Assembly (NCBI RefSeq): GCF_042767895.1
Contig: NC_091578.1
Coordinates: 20,057,677-20,121,676 of the forward strand
Length of the DNA stretch: 64,000 bases
From: Penaeus vannamei
Lineage: Eukaryota > Arthropoda > Malacostraca > Decapoda > Penaeidae
Reading direction: 5' to 3'
Below are positions 50,637-63,893 of the stretch, piece after piece (within the stretch, counting starts at the first letter, position 1; each line of letters starts with the position of its first letter). The notes beneath the pieces are model-generated. The model ran no database searches and had not been told where the DNA came from. It was given only the letters and a program-made list of their open reading frames with translations. Position numbers and translations under genes: made by a program.

Positions 50637-51698
50637 TTGTAGCGGGGCGTAGACCCAGTAGATTTTAAGTGGTCTGGTTGAGTCCGGGCTCAACCGAGAA
50701 TATGGTTTTTGCTCAAGGGAAAGATTCGTCTGCATTGAACAGATGTAAGGTTCCGGGCCTACGGCACGCTGCCACCACCCGATTAGTAGGTTCGGGAACC
50801 CTGTATGTCGTGTAAGTGGGTGTGGGTGTTGTATCAGAGAAGAGTGGAAGGAAAGTACAGAATGTGTGTGCTGAATGTTGGATATGTAAGTGTGCAGATG
50901 TGAAAAGGGAGATAGCGTAGGCTGAGCGTCTGCGTGGACGTGTTTGGAAGAAAAAAGCAAGATCATGGAATTCTTCTTCCCTTCGGTTTGAGCATCCGCC
51001 TGCTAGGAGCGGGAACACAGGTATAGCAAAATGAATCTGTTCTTTTGATATCAGCTTAATATTCTCTGATTTATCTAGCCTTTTTACAGCCTTTCAAGGG
51101 TTGTGTGATGTCAGAGCAACCAGCAATATGCTGTTTAGGAGACCCGAGTCTGAGAAAGATTTAGGCATCTAACCTTGGTCAGAACCAGAACTTTAGTGGT
51201 GGTAAGATTATGAATTATTCTGACTGGAGTTGAGTAAAAGCTCTATGATGGTATGATGTTTATTTTGGGAGCAAATTGCACTCACTAGGGAGTTACAGGC
51301 ATTTTCAGTCATGGAAAGGTAGACAAAGGTGTGTGCATTTCGGCCATAATATATTTACAATATTCATGTTTAAAAATAAATAAATAGTTTGGCTTGGCGA
51401 CTTCAACGCCATAAAAGTAGTGAGACTTGGTTAGAATTACGTTCATAGTTATAAAGATAACAAAGTTCACATTATCACCACAGTCCTTCTTGACTGATGG
51501 CTGAACGTAAAAATAAAATAAATAAATGACTAAGAATGCCTGCGAGACTCAATTGCAAATGAAAAAAATCTATATACGTCTGCGGGATGTAACCGCACGT
51601 GGAACACGGCGGGGACTTCGTCTCCGGCGGCTCATGATGCGTTGGTCGAGGTTCATGGAGATGACATCATCCTTAGAGTAAGCAGCCGTACACTACAA
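50637..51698. mobile_element. 1.07-kb unclassified element, copy 3
   Basis: Nearly identical to copy 1, with a small deletion near 51,679 (AGAGTAAGCAGCC). It has the clearest target duplication: TAAT at 50633-50636 and at 51699-51702. Hairpin and A-rich tract are conserved. Part of the block duplicated from about 8.8-16.1 kb. Confidence 0.62.
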
Positions 51699-52866
51699 TA
51701 ATCATGATGATAATGACTATAATGATAATCATAAAAATGATGACAGTAATGATAATAATGATAATAATTATCATTCAGTCCATTTATAATGAAATAAAAG
51801 CCAGAAGTAATAATATCCCAGAAGTCGAAAAAACGGCAAAATCTACCGTATTACAGCCACTTGAGGGAAACGTCGAAAAAAAAACTTTTCGCTTTTTAAT
51901 GGTAATTATGAGGATTTTAACATTAATTCAGGTAATTATGAGGATTTCTATGATGATTCATTTATTATTGACAATAATGAGGACAATTATGTTGATAATG
52001 ACAAAGATAATGATGATAATGATAGTCATAATTATAATGATAATCTTGATAATTACTGCAATAATAGCAATAATTAACTCTATTCCAATAATTTCCATAC
52101 TAATGATGACAATAGAAATAATAATAACATCATTATCATTGTCATTATAATTATTATTTTTGTCATTATTATTTCTAAGATCATCATTATTGCTATTATC
52201 ATTATATAAATAGTTATAATTATAAAAATAGCAATAATAATTATTATAACTGCAATAATGATGATAATGATAATGATAATCATGATGATAATGACAATAA
52301 TGATAGTATTCATAAAAATGATGACAGTAATGATAATAATGATGATAATAATTATATTTCAGTCCATTTGTAATGAAATAAAGGGCAGAAGTAATAAAAT
52401 CTCATAAGTCGAAAAAACGGCAAAATCTAGCGTATTACAGCCTTATGAGAGAAACGTCGAAAAAAACCCTTTTCGCTTTTTAATGGTAATTATGAGGATT
52501 TTAACATTAATTCAGGTAATTATGATGATTTCCATGATGATTCCTTTATTATTGACAATAATGATGATAATTATGATGAAAATGACAATGATAATGACAA
52601 TAATAACGAGAATAATGATAAAGTCATAATTATAATGATAATTACTGATATAATAGCAATAATTAAGTCTATTCCAATAATTTCCAAACTAATAATGACA
52701 ATAGAAATAATAATAACATCATTATCATTGTCATTATAATAATTATTATTTTCATTATTATTCCTAAGATCATCATTATTGCTATTATCATTATATAAAT
52801 AGTTATAATGATAAAAATAGCATTAAAATTAGCATAATAATTATTATAACTGCAATAATGATGATA
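51699..52866 (-). repeat. Reverse satellite after element copy 3
   Basis: Resumes with TAATCATGATGATAATG. Reverse anchors at about 51799 and 52384. It is collinear with 10,001-11,214 and flips at the same position (TAATATAATAAAGGG). Confidence 0.83.
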
Positions 52867-55800
52867 ATATAATAAAGGGATCATCATGGAAATCACCATA
52901 ATTACCTGAATTAATGTTCAAATCCTCATAATTTCCATTAAAACGCGAAAACGTTTTTTTTCGAAGTTTCTCTCAAACGGCTGTAATACGCTAGATTTTG
53001 CCTTCTTCGACTTTTGGACTTTTATTACTACTGGCCTTTATTTCATTGTAAATGGACTGAATGATAATTATTATCATTACTGTCATCATTTTTATGATTA
53101 TTATCATTATAGTCATTATCATGATTATCATTATTATTATCATTATTACAGTTATAATAATTATTATACTAATTATTATTGCTATTTTTCTCATTATAAC
53201 TATTTATATAGTGATAATAGCAATAATGATAATCTTAGAAATAATAATGACAATAATAATAATTATAATGACAATTATAATGATGTTATTATTATTTTTA
53301 TTGCCATTATTAGTATGGAAATTATTGGAATAGAGTTAATTATTGCTATTATTGCAGTAATTATCAAGATTATCATTATAATTATGACTTTATCATAATT
53401 ATCATTATTATTGTCATTATCATTGTCATTATCATCATGATTATCATCATTATATTCAATAATGAAGGAATCATCATGGAAATCCTCATAATTACCTGAA
53501 TTAATGTTAAAATCCTTATAATTACCATTAAAAAGCGAAAAGGTTTTTTTTCGACTTTTCTCTCAAAAGGATGTAATGCGCTAGATTTTGCCGTTGCTTC
53601 GAATTTTAGGATTTTATTACTTCTGGCCTTTATTTCATTATAAATGGACTGAATGATAATTATTATCATCATTATTATCATTACTGTCATTATTTTTATT
53701 ATTACTATCATTATACTCATTACCATCATGATTACCATTATTATTATCATCATTATTGCAGTTATAATTATTAATATACTAATTATTATTGCTATTTTTA
53801 TCATTATAGCTATTTATATAATGATAATAGCAATAATGATGATCTTAGAAATAATAATGACAATAATAATAATTATAATGACAAGGATAATGTTGTTATT
53901 ATATCTATTGCCATTATTAGTATGGAAATTATTGGAATAGAGTAAATTATTGCTATAATTGCAGTAATTATCAAGATTATCATTATAATTATGACTTTAT
54001 CATTACTATCATTATTATTGTCATTATCTTTGTCATTATCATCATAATTATCATCATTATTTTCAATAAAAAAGAAATCATCATGGAAATCATCATAATT
54101 ACCTGAATTAATCTTAAAATCCTCATAATTACCATGAAAAAGCGAAAAGGATCTTTTTCGACGTTTCTTTCATAATGCTGTAATACCCTAGATTTTGCCG
54201 TTTTCTGGACTTCAGGGATTTTATTACTTTTGGCTTTTATCTCATTATAAATGGACTGAATGATAATTATTACCATCATTTTTATCATTACTGTCATCAT
54301 TTTTATGATTATCATTATAGTCATTATTATCATGATTATCATTATTATTATCATAAATATTGCAGTTATGATACTTATTATGCTAATTATTATTGCTATT
54401 TTTAACATTACAACTATTTATATAATGATAATAGCAATAATGATGATTATAGAAATAATAATTGACGATGATAATAATTATAATGACAATGCTAATGATG
54501 TTATTATTTTTCTATTACCATTATTAGTATGGAAATTATTGGAATCGAGTTAATTATTGCTATTATTGTAGTAATTATCAAGATCATCATTATAATTATG
54601 ACTTTATCATTATTATTGTCGTTATTGTCATTATCATCATAATTATCATCATTATTGTCAATAATAAAGGATTCATTAGGGAAATCCTCATAATTACCTG
54701 AATTGATGTTAAATTCCTCATAATTACCATTAAAAAGCGAAAAGGGTTTTTTTCGACGTTTCTCTCAAAAGGATTTTGCCGTTTTTTCGCCTTTTGGGAT
54801 TTTATTACTTCTGGCTTTTATTTTATTATAAATGGACTGAATGATAATTATTATCATTATTATCATTATTGTCATCATTTTTATGATTCTTATCATTATA
54901 GTCATTATCATCATAATTATCATTATTTTTATCATCATTATTGCAATTATAATAATTATTATGCTCATTATCATTGCAATTTTTATCATTATATCTATTT
55001 ATATAATGATAATAGCAATAATTATGATCTTAGAAATAATAATGACGATGATAATAATTATAATGACAATGCTAATGATGTTATTATTTCTATTGCCATT
55101 ATTAGTATGGAAATTATTGGAATAGAATTAATTATTGCTATTTTTGCAGTAATTATTAAGATTATCATTATAATTATGACCTTATCATTATTATCATTAT
55201 AATTATGACTTTATCATTATCATTATTATTATGACTTTATCATTATCATCATTATAATTATGACTTTATCATTACCATTATTATTATTGTTATTATCATT
55301 GTCATTATCATCATAATTATCATCATTATTGTCAATAATAAAGGAATCATCAGGGAAATCCTCATAATTACCTGAATGTTAAATCCTCATAATTACCATT
55401 AAAAAGCGAAAAGGTTTTTTTTCGACGTTTTTCTCAAAAGGTTGTAATACGATAGATTTTTCCGTTTTTTCGACTTTTGGGATTTTATTACTTCTGGCCT
55501 TTATTTCATTATAAGTGGACTGAATGATAATTATTACCATTATTATCATTACTGTCATCATTTTTATGATTATAATCATCATAGTCATTATCATCATGTT
55601 TATCATTATTATTATCATCCTTATATCAGTATAATAATGATTATGCTAATTATTATTGCTATTTTTATCATTATAACTATTTATATAATGATAATAGCAA
55701 TAATGATGATCTTAGAAATAATAATGAGAATAATAATAATTGTAATGACAATGGTAATGATATTATTATTTATATTGCCATTATTAGTATGCAAATTATT

Positions 55801-56219
55801 GGAATAGAGTTGATTATTGCTAATTATGAAGATTATCATTATAATTATGACTTTATCATTATTATCAGTCATTATGATTGTCATCATAATTATCATCATT
55901 ATTGTCAATAATAAATTAATCATCATGGAAATCATCATAATTACCTGAATTTATGTTAAAATCCTTATAATTACCACTAAAAAGCAAAGATTTTTTTTTT
56001 TCGACGTTTCTCTCAAAAGGCTGTAATACGCTAGATTTTGCTGTTTTTTGACTTTTGAGATTATATTACTTCTGGCCTTTATTTCATTATAAATGGACTG
56101 AATGTTAATTATTATCATCATTATTATCATTACTGTCATCATTTTTATGATTATTATCATCATAGTCATAATAATCATGATTATCATTATCATTATCATC
56201 ATTTTTGCACTTATTATAA

Positions 56220-56981
56220 ATGACTGATGGCGTTGCCATTCTATCTGAGTCTTTGGAAACCCTAGTGGCGGCTCTCGATGCATTTAGCAATGTAGCGAAG
56301 CCCTTGGGTCTAGAGGTCTCCTGGACCAAGACCAAGGTCCAGGAATTTGGGGACTTGTTAGGAGAACCTTTTCATTCGGTACGTGCTTGCGGCCTTGAAG
56401 ACATTGAAGTCACAGAGAGCTTTACATACCTTGGTAGTGTAGTTCATAACTCTGGGCTGTCAGACCATGAAGTCAGCAGACGGATTGGCCTGGCAGCAGG
56501 GGTCATGAACTCTCTCAACAAGTGTATTTGGAGTTGTCGGTACCTGTGCAGAAGGACCAAGCTACGGGTTTTCATGGCCCTGATAATACCCGTTTTGCTA
56601 TACGGTAGCGAAACCTGGACATTGTCCTGTGCCTTGGAGGCTCGTCTTGAAGACTTTTGTAATAGGTCCTTGCGCCAGATCATGGGGTACTGTTGGCGGG
56701 ACCATGTGTCCAACCAACGGTTGCACCGTGAGACTGGCACAGGACCTGTTATCTGCACAATCCGTGATCGCCAACTCAGGTTATACGGCCACCTGGCTCG
56801 CTTTCCTCAGGATAATCCTGCCCATCAGGTCGTCTCTGTTCGAGACAACCCTGGGTGGAGGAGGCCTGTGGGACGAACGAGGAAGTCATGGCTTGGGCAG
56901 ATCGACCAAACCTACCGTGAAGAAATAGAGATGAGCCGTGTCCCTGCCTGGCGTCTAGCCATGAGGGATCCTCGTAGGTAA
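56220..56981 (+). pseudogene. Reverse transcriptase C-terminal fragment, copy 3
   Basis: 253 codons. It differs from the copy-1 product at three residues: position 4 (G instead of Y), 21 (A instead of V) and 173 (G instead of D). By eye this corresponds to four nucleotide changes in 762. Residues 3-4 read D-G, so the expected second catalytic aspartate is missing here too, by a different substitution from copies 1 and 2. Otherwise the same motifs and the same early TAA. Confidence 0.87.
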
Positions 56982-57047
56982 AAGCGAAGGGTGGATGCGG
57001 CTATGCGCCCCCGTCGGCGTCAGCCCCCCTGATGATGATGATGATTA
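56220..57047 (+). mobile_element. 5'-truncated RTE-like retrotransposon, copy 3
   Basis: Same truncation point and site. Target duplicates are TTGCACTTATTATAA (56205-56219, one further change) and TTGCAGTTATAATAA (57048-57062). The tail is (TGA)5 plus TTA (57030-57047), a variant shared with the stub at 33.5 kb. A diverged duplicate of the same insertion event. Confidence 0.88.
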
Positions 57048-57778
57048 TTGCAGTTATAATAATTATTATGCTAATTATTATTGCTATTTTTATCATTATA
57101 ACTATTTATATAATGATAATAGCAATAATGATGATCTTCGAAATAATAATGACAATAATAATAATTATAATGACAATGATAATGATGTTATTATTTCTAT
57201 TGCCATTATTAGTATGGAAATTAATTAATTAATTAAGAGTTAATTATTGTTATTATTGCAGTAATTATCAAGATTATCATTATAATTATGACTTTATCAT
57301 TATTATCATTATTATTGTCATTATCATTGTCATTATCATCATGATTATCATCATTATTGTCAATAATAAAGGAATCATCATGGAAATCATCATAATTACC
57401 TGAATTAATGTTAAAATCCTAATAATTACCATTAAAAAGCGAGAAGGGTTTTTTTTCGACGTTTCTCACAAATACGCTAGATTTTGCCGTTTTTTCGACG
57501 TTTGGGATTTTATTACTTCTGGCCTTTATTTCATTATAAATGGACTGAATGACAATTATTATTATCAGTATTATCATTATTGTCATCATTTTTATGATTA
57601 TTATCATCATAGTCATTATCATCATGATTATATTATTATTATCATCATTATTGCAGTTATAATAATTATTATGCTAATTATTGCTACTTATATAATGATA
57701 ATAGCAATAATGATGAACTTAGAAATAATAATGATAATAATAATAATTATAATGACAATGATAATGATGTTATTATCA

Positions 57779-60700
57779 TTCATATTGCCATTATTAGTAT
57801 GGAAATTATTAGAATAAAGTTAATTATTGCTATTATTGCAGTAATTATCAAGATTATCATTATAATTTTTACTTTATCATTATTGTCATTATCATTGCCA
57901 TTATCATCATAATTATCATTATTGTCAATAATAAAGGAATCATCATGGAAATCATCATAATTCCCTAAATTAATGTTAAAATAATCATAATTACCATTAA
58001 AAAGCGAAAAGGTTTTTTTTTAGAAGTTTCTCTTAAAAAGCTGTAATACACTAGATTTTGCCGTTTTTTCGACTTTTGGGATTTTATTACTTCTAGCCTT
58101 TATTTCATTATAAATGGACTGAATGATAATTATTATCATTATTATCATTACTGTCATCATTTTTATGATTATTATCATTATAGTCATTATCATCATCATT
58201 ATCGTTATTATTATCATCATTATTGTAGTTATAATAATTACTATGCTAATTATTATTGTTATTTTATCATTATAACTATTTAAATAATGATAATAGCAAT
58301 AATGATGATCTTAGAAATAATAATGACAATAATGATAATTAAAACGACAATGATAATGATGTTATTTTTATTTCTATTGTCATTATTAGTTTGGGAATTA
58401 TTGGAATAGAGTTAATTATTGCTATTATTGCAGTAATTATCAAGATTAGCATTACAATAATGACTTTATCATTATCATCATTATTATTGCCATTATCATT
58501 GTCATTATCATCATAATTATCATCATTATTATCAATAATAAAGGAATCATCATGGAAATCATCATAATTACCTGAATTAATAATTAAATCCTCATAATTA
58601 CCATTAAAAAGTGAAAAGGCTTTTTTTTCGACATTTCTCTCAAAAGGCTGTAATACGCTAGATTTTGCCGTTTTTGCGACTTTTGGGATTTTATTACTTC
58701 TGGCCTTTATTTCATTATAAATGGACTGAATGATAATTATCATCATTATTATCATTACTGTAATCATTTTTATGATTATTATCATTACAGTCATTATCAT
58801 CATGATTATCATTATTATTATCATTATTTCAGTTATAATAATTATTATGCTAATTATTATTGCTATTTTTATCATTATAACTATTTATATAACGATAATA
58901 GCAATAACGATCTTAGAAATAATAATGACAATGATAATGATGTCATTATTATTTCTATTCCCATTATTAGTGTGAGAATTATAGGAATAGAGTTAATTAT
59001 TGCTATTATTACAGTAATTATCAAGATTATCATTATAATTATAACACTATCATTATTATCATTATTATTGTCATTATCATTGACATTATCATGATAATTA
59101 TCATCATTATTGTCAATAATAAAGGAATCATCAGGGAAATCATCATAATTACCTGAATTAATGTTAAAATCCTCTTAATTACCATTAAAAAGCGAAAAGG
59201 GTTTTTTCGACTTTTCTCTCATAAGGCTAGATTTTGCCGTTTTATCGACTTATGGGATTTCATTACTTCTGGCCTTTATTTCATTGTAAATTGACTGAAT
59301 GATAATTATTATCATTATTATCATTACTGTCATATTTTTTATGATTATTATCATTATAGTCATTATCATCATGATTATCATTATTATTATCATCATTATA
59401 ACAGTTATAATAATTGTCATGCTAATTATTATTGCTATTTTTATAATTATAACTATTTATATAATGATGATAACAATAATGATGATCTTAGAAATAATAA
59501 TGACAATAATAATAATTATAATGACAATGATAATGATATTATTATTTCTATTGCCATTATTAGTATGGAAATTATTAGTATAGAGTTAATTATTGCTATT
59601 ATTAAAGTAATTATCAAGATTATCATTATAGTTTTTTACTTTATCATTATTATCATTATTGTCATTATCATTGCCATTATCATCATAATTATCATCATTA
59701 TTTTTAATAATAAAGGCATCATCAGGGAAATCATCATAATTACCTGAATTAATGATATAATCCTCATAATTACCACTAAAAAGCGAAAAGCGTTTTTTTT
59801 CGACGTTTCACTCAAAAGGCTGTATTTTTTTTTACTTCTGGTAATCATTTCATTATAAATGGACTGAATGATAATTAGTATCATTATTATCATTACTGTC
59901 ATCATTTTTATGATTATTATCAAAATAGTCATTATCAACATGATTATCATTATTATCATCATTATTGTTTTTATAATAATTATTATGCTAATTATTATTG
60001 CTATTTTTATCATTATAACTATTTATATAATGATAATAGCAATAGTGATGATCTTAGAAATAATGATGATCTTAGAAATAATGACAATAATAATATTTAT
60101 AATGACAATGATAATGATGTTATTATTATTTCTATTGCCATTATTAGTATGGAAATTATTGGAATAGTGTTAATTATTACTATTATTGCAGTAACTATCA
60201 AGATTATCATTATAATTATAACTTTATCATTATTATCATTATTATTGTCATTATCATCATATTTATCATTATTGTCAATAATAAAGGAATCATTAAGGAA
60301 ATCATCATAATTAATGTTAAAATCCTCATAATTACCATCAAAAAGCGAAAAGGGTATTTTTCCGACGTTTCTTCCAAAAGGCTTTAATACGTATTTTCGA
60401 CTTTTGAGATTTTATTACTTCTGTCCTTTATTTAATTATAAATAGACTGAATGATGATTATTATCATTATTATTATTGCTGTCATAATTTTTATTATTAT
60501 TGTCATTATAGTCATTATCATCATGATTATCATTATTATTATCATCATTATTGCAGTTATAATAATTATGCTAATTATTATTGCTATTTTTATCACTATA
60601 ACTATTTATATAATGATCATAGCAATAATGATGATCTTAGAAAAAATAATGACTATAATAATAATTATGATGGCAATGATAATGATTTTTTATTTCTATT

Positions 60701-63700
60701 GCTAATATTATTGGAAGAGAGTTAATTATTGCTATTATTGCAGTAATTCTCAAGATTATCATTATAATTATGACTATCATTATTATCATTATTATTGTCG
60801 TTATCATTGTCATTATGATGATGATGATAATGACAATGATAACGACAATAATAATGATAATAATGATAGTCATAATTATAATGATAATCTTGAGAATTAC
60901 TGCAATAATAGCAATAATTAACTCTCTTCCAATAGTATTAGCAATAGAAATAGTAATATCATTATCATTGCATTTATAATTATTATTATAGTCATTATTT
61001 TTTCTAAAATCATCATTATTGTTATGATCATTATATGAATAGTTATAGTGATGAAAATAGCAATAATAATTAGCATAATTATTATAACTGCAATAATGAT
61101 GATAATAATAATGATAATCATGATGATAATGACTATAATGACAATAATAATAAAAATTATGACAGCAATAATAATAATGATAATAATCATCATTCAGTCT
61201 ATTTATAATTAAATAAAGGACAGAAGTAATAAAATCTCAAAAGTCGAAAATACGTATTAAAGCCTTTTGGAAGAAACGTCGGAAAAATACCCTTTTCGCT
61301 TTTTGATGGTAATTATGAGGATTTTAACATTAATTATGATGATTTCCTTAATGATTCCTTTATTATTGACAATAATGATAAATATGATGATAATGACAAT
61401 AATAATGATAATAATGATAAAGTTATAATTATAATGATAATCTTGATAGTTACTGCAATAATAGTAATAATTAACACTATTCCAATAATTTCCATACTAA
61501 TAATGGCAATAGAAATAATAATAACATCATTATCATTGTCATTATAAATATTATTATTGTCATTATTTCTAAGATCATCATTATTTCTAAGATCATCACT
61601 ATTGCTATTATCATTATATAAATAGTTATAATGATAAAAATAGCAATAATAATTAGCATAATAATTATTATAAAAACAATAATGATGATAATAATGATAA
61701 TCATGTTGATAATGACTATTTTGATAATAATCATAAAAATGATGACAGTAATGATAATAATGATACTAATTATCATTCAGTCCATTTATAATGAAATGAT
61801 TACCAGAAGTAAAAAAAAAATACAGCCTTTTGAGTGAAACGTCGAAAAAAACGCTTTTCGCTTTTTAGTGGTAATTATGAGGATTATATCATTAATTCAG
61901 GTAATTATGATGATTTCCCTGATGATGCCTTTATTATTAACAATAATGATGATAATTATGATGATAATGGGAATGATAATGACAATAATGATAATAATGA
62001 TAAAGTAAAAAACTATAATGATAATCTTGATAATTACTTTAATAATAGCAATAATTAACTCTATACTAATAATTTCCATACTAATAATGGCAATAGAAAT
62101 AATAATATCATTATCATTGTCATTATAATTATTATTATTGTCATTATTATTTCTAAGATCATCATTATTGTTATCATCATTATATAAATAGTTATAATTA
62201 TAAAAATAGCAATAATAATTAGCATGACAATTATTATAACTGTTATAATGATGATAATAATAATGATAATCATGATGATAATGACTATAATGATAATAAT
62301 CATAAAAAATATGACAGTAATGATAATAATGATAATAATTATCATTCAGTCAATTTACAATGAAATAAAGGCCAGAAGTAATGAAATCCCATAAGTCGAT
62401 AAAACGGCAAAATCTAGCCTTATGAGAGAAAAGTCGAAAAAACCCTTTTCGCTTTTTAATGGTAATTAAGAGGATTTTAACATTAATTCAGGTAATTATG
62501 ATGATTTCCCTGATGATTCCTTTATTATTGACAATAATGATGATAATTATCATGATAATGTCAATGATAATGACAATAATAATGATAATAATGATAGTGT
62601 TATAATTATAATGATAATCTTGATAATTACTGTAATAATAGCAATAATTAACTCTATTCCTATAATTCTCACACTAATAATGGGAATAGAAATAATAATG
62701 ACATCATTATCATTGTCATTATTATTTCTAAGATCGTTATTGCTATTATCGTTATATAAATAGTTATAATGATAAAAATAGCAATAATAATTAGCATAAT
62801 AATTATTATAACTGAAATAATGATAATAATAATGATAATCATGATGATAATGACTGTAATGATAATAATCATAAAAATGATTACAGTAATGATAATAATG
62901 ATGATAATTATCATTCAGTCCATTTATAATGAAATAAAGGCCAGAAGTAATAAAATCCCAAAAGTCGAAAAAACTGCAAAATAAAGCGTTTTACAGCCTT
63001 TTGAGAGAAATGTCGAAAAAAAAGCCTTTTCACTTTTTAATGGTAATTATGAGGATTTAATTATTAATTCAGGTAATTATGATGATTTCCATGATGATTC
63101 CTTTATTATTGATAATAATGATGATAATTATGATGATAATGACAATGATAATGGCAATAATAATGATGATAATGATAAAGTCATTATTGTAATGCTAATC
63201 TTGATAATTACTGCAATAATAGCAATAATTAACTCTATTCCAATAATTCCCAAACTAATAATGACAATAGAAATAAAAATAACATCATTATCATTGTCGT
63301 TTTAATTATCATTATTGTCATTATTATTTCTAAGATCATCATTATTGCTATTATCATTATTTAAATAGTTATAATGATAAAATAACAATAATAATTAGCA
63401 TAGTAATTATTATAACTACAATAATGATGATAATAATAACGATAATGATGATGATAATGACTATAATGATAATAATCATAAAAATGATGACAGTAATGAT
63501 AATAATGATAATAATTATCATTCAGTCCATTTATAATGAAATAAAGGCTAGAATTAATAAAATCCCAAAAGTCGAAAAAACGGCAAAATCTAGTGTATTA
63601 CAGCTTTTTAAGAGAAACTTCTAAAAAATACCCTTTTCGCTTTTTAATGGTAATTATGATTATTTTAACATTAATTTAGGGAATTATGATGATTTCCATG

Positions 63701-63865
63701 ATGATTCCTTTATTATTGACAATTATGATAATTATGATGATAATGGCAATGATAATGACAATAATGATAAAGTAAAAATTATAATGATAATCTTGATAAT
63801 TACTGCAATAATAGCAATAATTAACTTTATTCTAATAATTTCCATACTAATAATGGCAATATGAA
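57779..63865. repeat. 6.1-kb satellite palindrome with 10-bp spacer
   Basis: Left arm 57,779-60,816 (forward; anchors about 58096, 58702, 59271, 59838, 60423) and right arm 60,827-63,865 (reverse; anchors about 61218, 61800, 62369, 62938, 63546) are reverse complements. They share unusual variants such as the TTTTTTACTTC box near 59,830/61,810 and the double GATGATCTTAGAAAT near 60,065/61,580. The centre is GATGATGATG at 60,817-60,826. A few substitutions separate the arms, for example AAGCGTT at 62,993 against GCTAG in the left arm. The arms resemble 6.3-8.8 kb with an additional monomer. Confidence 0.88.
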
Positions 63866-63893
63866 TAATTAGCATAAAATTATGCTAATTATT
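63864..63893. repeat. 30-bp palindrome at an orientation flip
   Basis: AATAATTAGCATAA and TTATGCTAATTATT pair around a 2-bp loop, immediately outside the right arm of the 6.1-kb palindrome. Here the reverse run becomes forward. Confidence 0.85.

Larger units (their letters stand above)
50520..57735 (+). repeat. Higher-order block, copy 3
   Basis: Collinear with about 8,820-16,095: reverse monomer, 1.07-kb element, two reverse monomers, flip, forward monomers, retrotransposon remnant. The distance from element end to retrotransposon start is 4,522 bp here against 4,582 bp in the 8.9-14.6 kb copy. The left edge is approximate. Confidence 0.83.
52867..57778 (+). repeat. Forward satellite run 12
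   Basis: Anchors at about 53033, 53629, 54232, 54812, 55495, 56077 and 57522, with the same spacing pattern as runs 1 and 2. It is slightly more diverged than those two are from each other. It contains the third long retrotransposon copy. Collinearity with the other copies stops near 57,735, shortly before the palindrome begins. Confidence 0.85.

Noticed and set aside
46..63624. Long runs of open frames rich in Ile/Met, or Asn/Asp/Tyr/His, on both strands, suggesting many small membrane proteins
   Set aside because: They are translations of ATN triplet satellite, which cannot produce a stop in the ATN frame. They recur in every monomer and on both strands, and are broken by T-tract length changes.
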